Shown piece after piece: positions 5,743 to 5,969 of a DNA stretch of 5,969 bases. The stretch is from Paludibacter sp. GTDB taxonomy: Bacteria; Bacteroidota; Bacteroidia; Bacteroidales; Paludibacteraceae. The translations under genes were made by a program, and so were the position numbers. The stretch lies in contig JAQTOL010000216.1 of NCBI GenBank assembly GCA_028748945.1, positions 1 through 5,969 on the forward strand, given 5' to 3'. Under the pieces are notes generated by a model. The model was not told the origin of the DNA, searched no databases, and saw only the letters and a list, made by a program, of their open reading frames with translations. The number at the start of each line of letters is the position of its first letter. The first letter of the stretch is position 1.

Positions 5743-5969
5743 TAAATTATAGATTAAGATTCTTCTGTTATTTAAGTAAATTCAGCACGTATAGTCATGC
5801 ATCCGAATTTATATGGTTACTTTTGATTACTTGAATATTTTGCAATTTCGTTATTTGTTCAGGTAATTTCGCTTTTGGTTTCAAAAATACGAATATATTT
5901 TCATATTATAAACTATTATTACAATAAATGATTTTTAAATAACAGCTTGTCAAAATTATTTTTCAGATA
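5743..5969 (-). promoter_or_regulatory. Upstream region of the interrupted gene, with two -7-like boxes
   Basis: This AT-rich 227-base stretch contains no credible gene. On the minus strand it holds TATTTTTG at 5889-5882 and TAATTTTG at 5958-5951, both matching the Bacteroidota TAnnTTTG -7 box. The first has no TTG at the right distance upstream. The -33 element of the second would lie outside the window. Either could drive the minus-strand gene, with leaders of roughly 130 or 200 bases. AT-rich DNA produces such boxes by chance. Confidence 0.25.

Overview
The window looks like chromosomal DNA from a member of the Bacteroidota, most likely Bacteroidales. It is AT-rich. There are no clear Shine-Dalgarno sequences in front of the genes. 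Several gene starts are preceded by the TAnnTTTG -7 box typical of this phylum. The four recognisable protein families (a double-ACT protein, PaaK, a Bacteroidales-type aminotransferase, and a secreted CarboxypepD_reg-like protein) also fit that group. No rRNA, tRNA, CRISPR array, insertion sequence or phage gene is visible.

Left half, plus strand: a 300-base non-coding leader holds two good promoter matches (11-40 and 247-275). It is followed by a compact cluster: a small double-ACT-domain protein (376-795), a phenylacetate-CoA ligase, paaK (829-2127), and a PLP-dependent class I/II aminotransferase (2193-3497). The first two are 33 bases apart and probably co-transcribed. The aminotransferase has a promoter-like sequence of its own in a 65-base gap. 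Together they suggest aromatic amino acid turnover: transamination to an aryl-pyruvate, oxidative decarboxylation to an aryl-acetyl-CoA, and interconversion with the free acid by PaaK. The ACT protein would be a ligand sensor. The middle step needs an indolepyruvate/2-oxoacid:ferredoxin oxidoreductase, which is not in the window.

Middle: the aminotransferase converges on a minus-strand gene for a secreted YceI-family lipid-binding protein (3618-4190). Between them is an 84-base inverted repeat with 20-base arms. Its two mismatches become G-U pairs in the minus-strand RNA, and its loop contains a second small hairpin followed by T7. It probably ends transcription from both sides.

Right half, minus strand: one gene for a secreted protein with an N-terminal CarboxypepD_reg-like domain and an uncharacterised C-terminal part (5742 down to 4492) is split by a single in-frame TGA at 5422-5424. 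Both parts are otherwise open and in the same frame, so this looks like a recent nonsense mutation, a sequencing error, or, less likely, readthrough. The last 227 bases are AT-rich upstream sequence.

I see no convincing evidence of an undescribed multi-gene system. The best leads are the interrupted gene, the convergent inverted repeat, and the promoter-rich leader without a gene.
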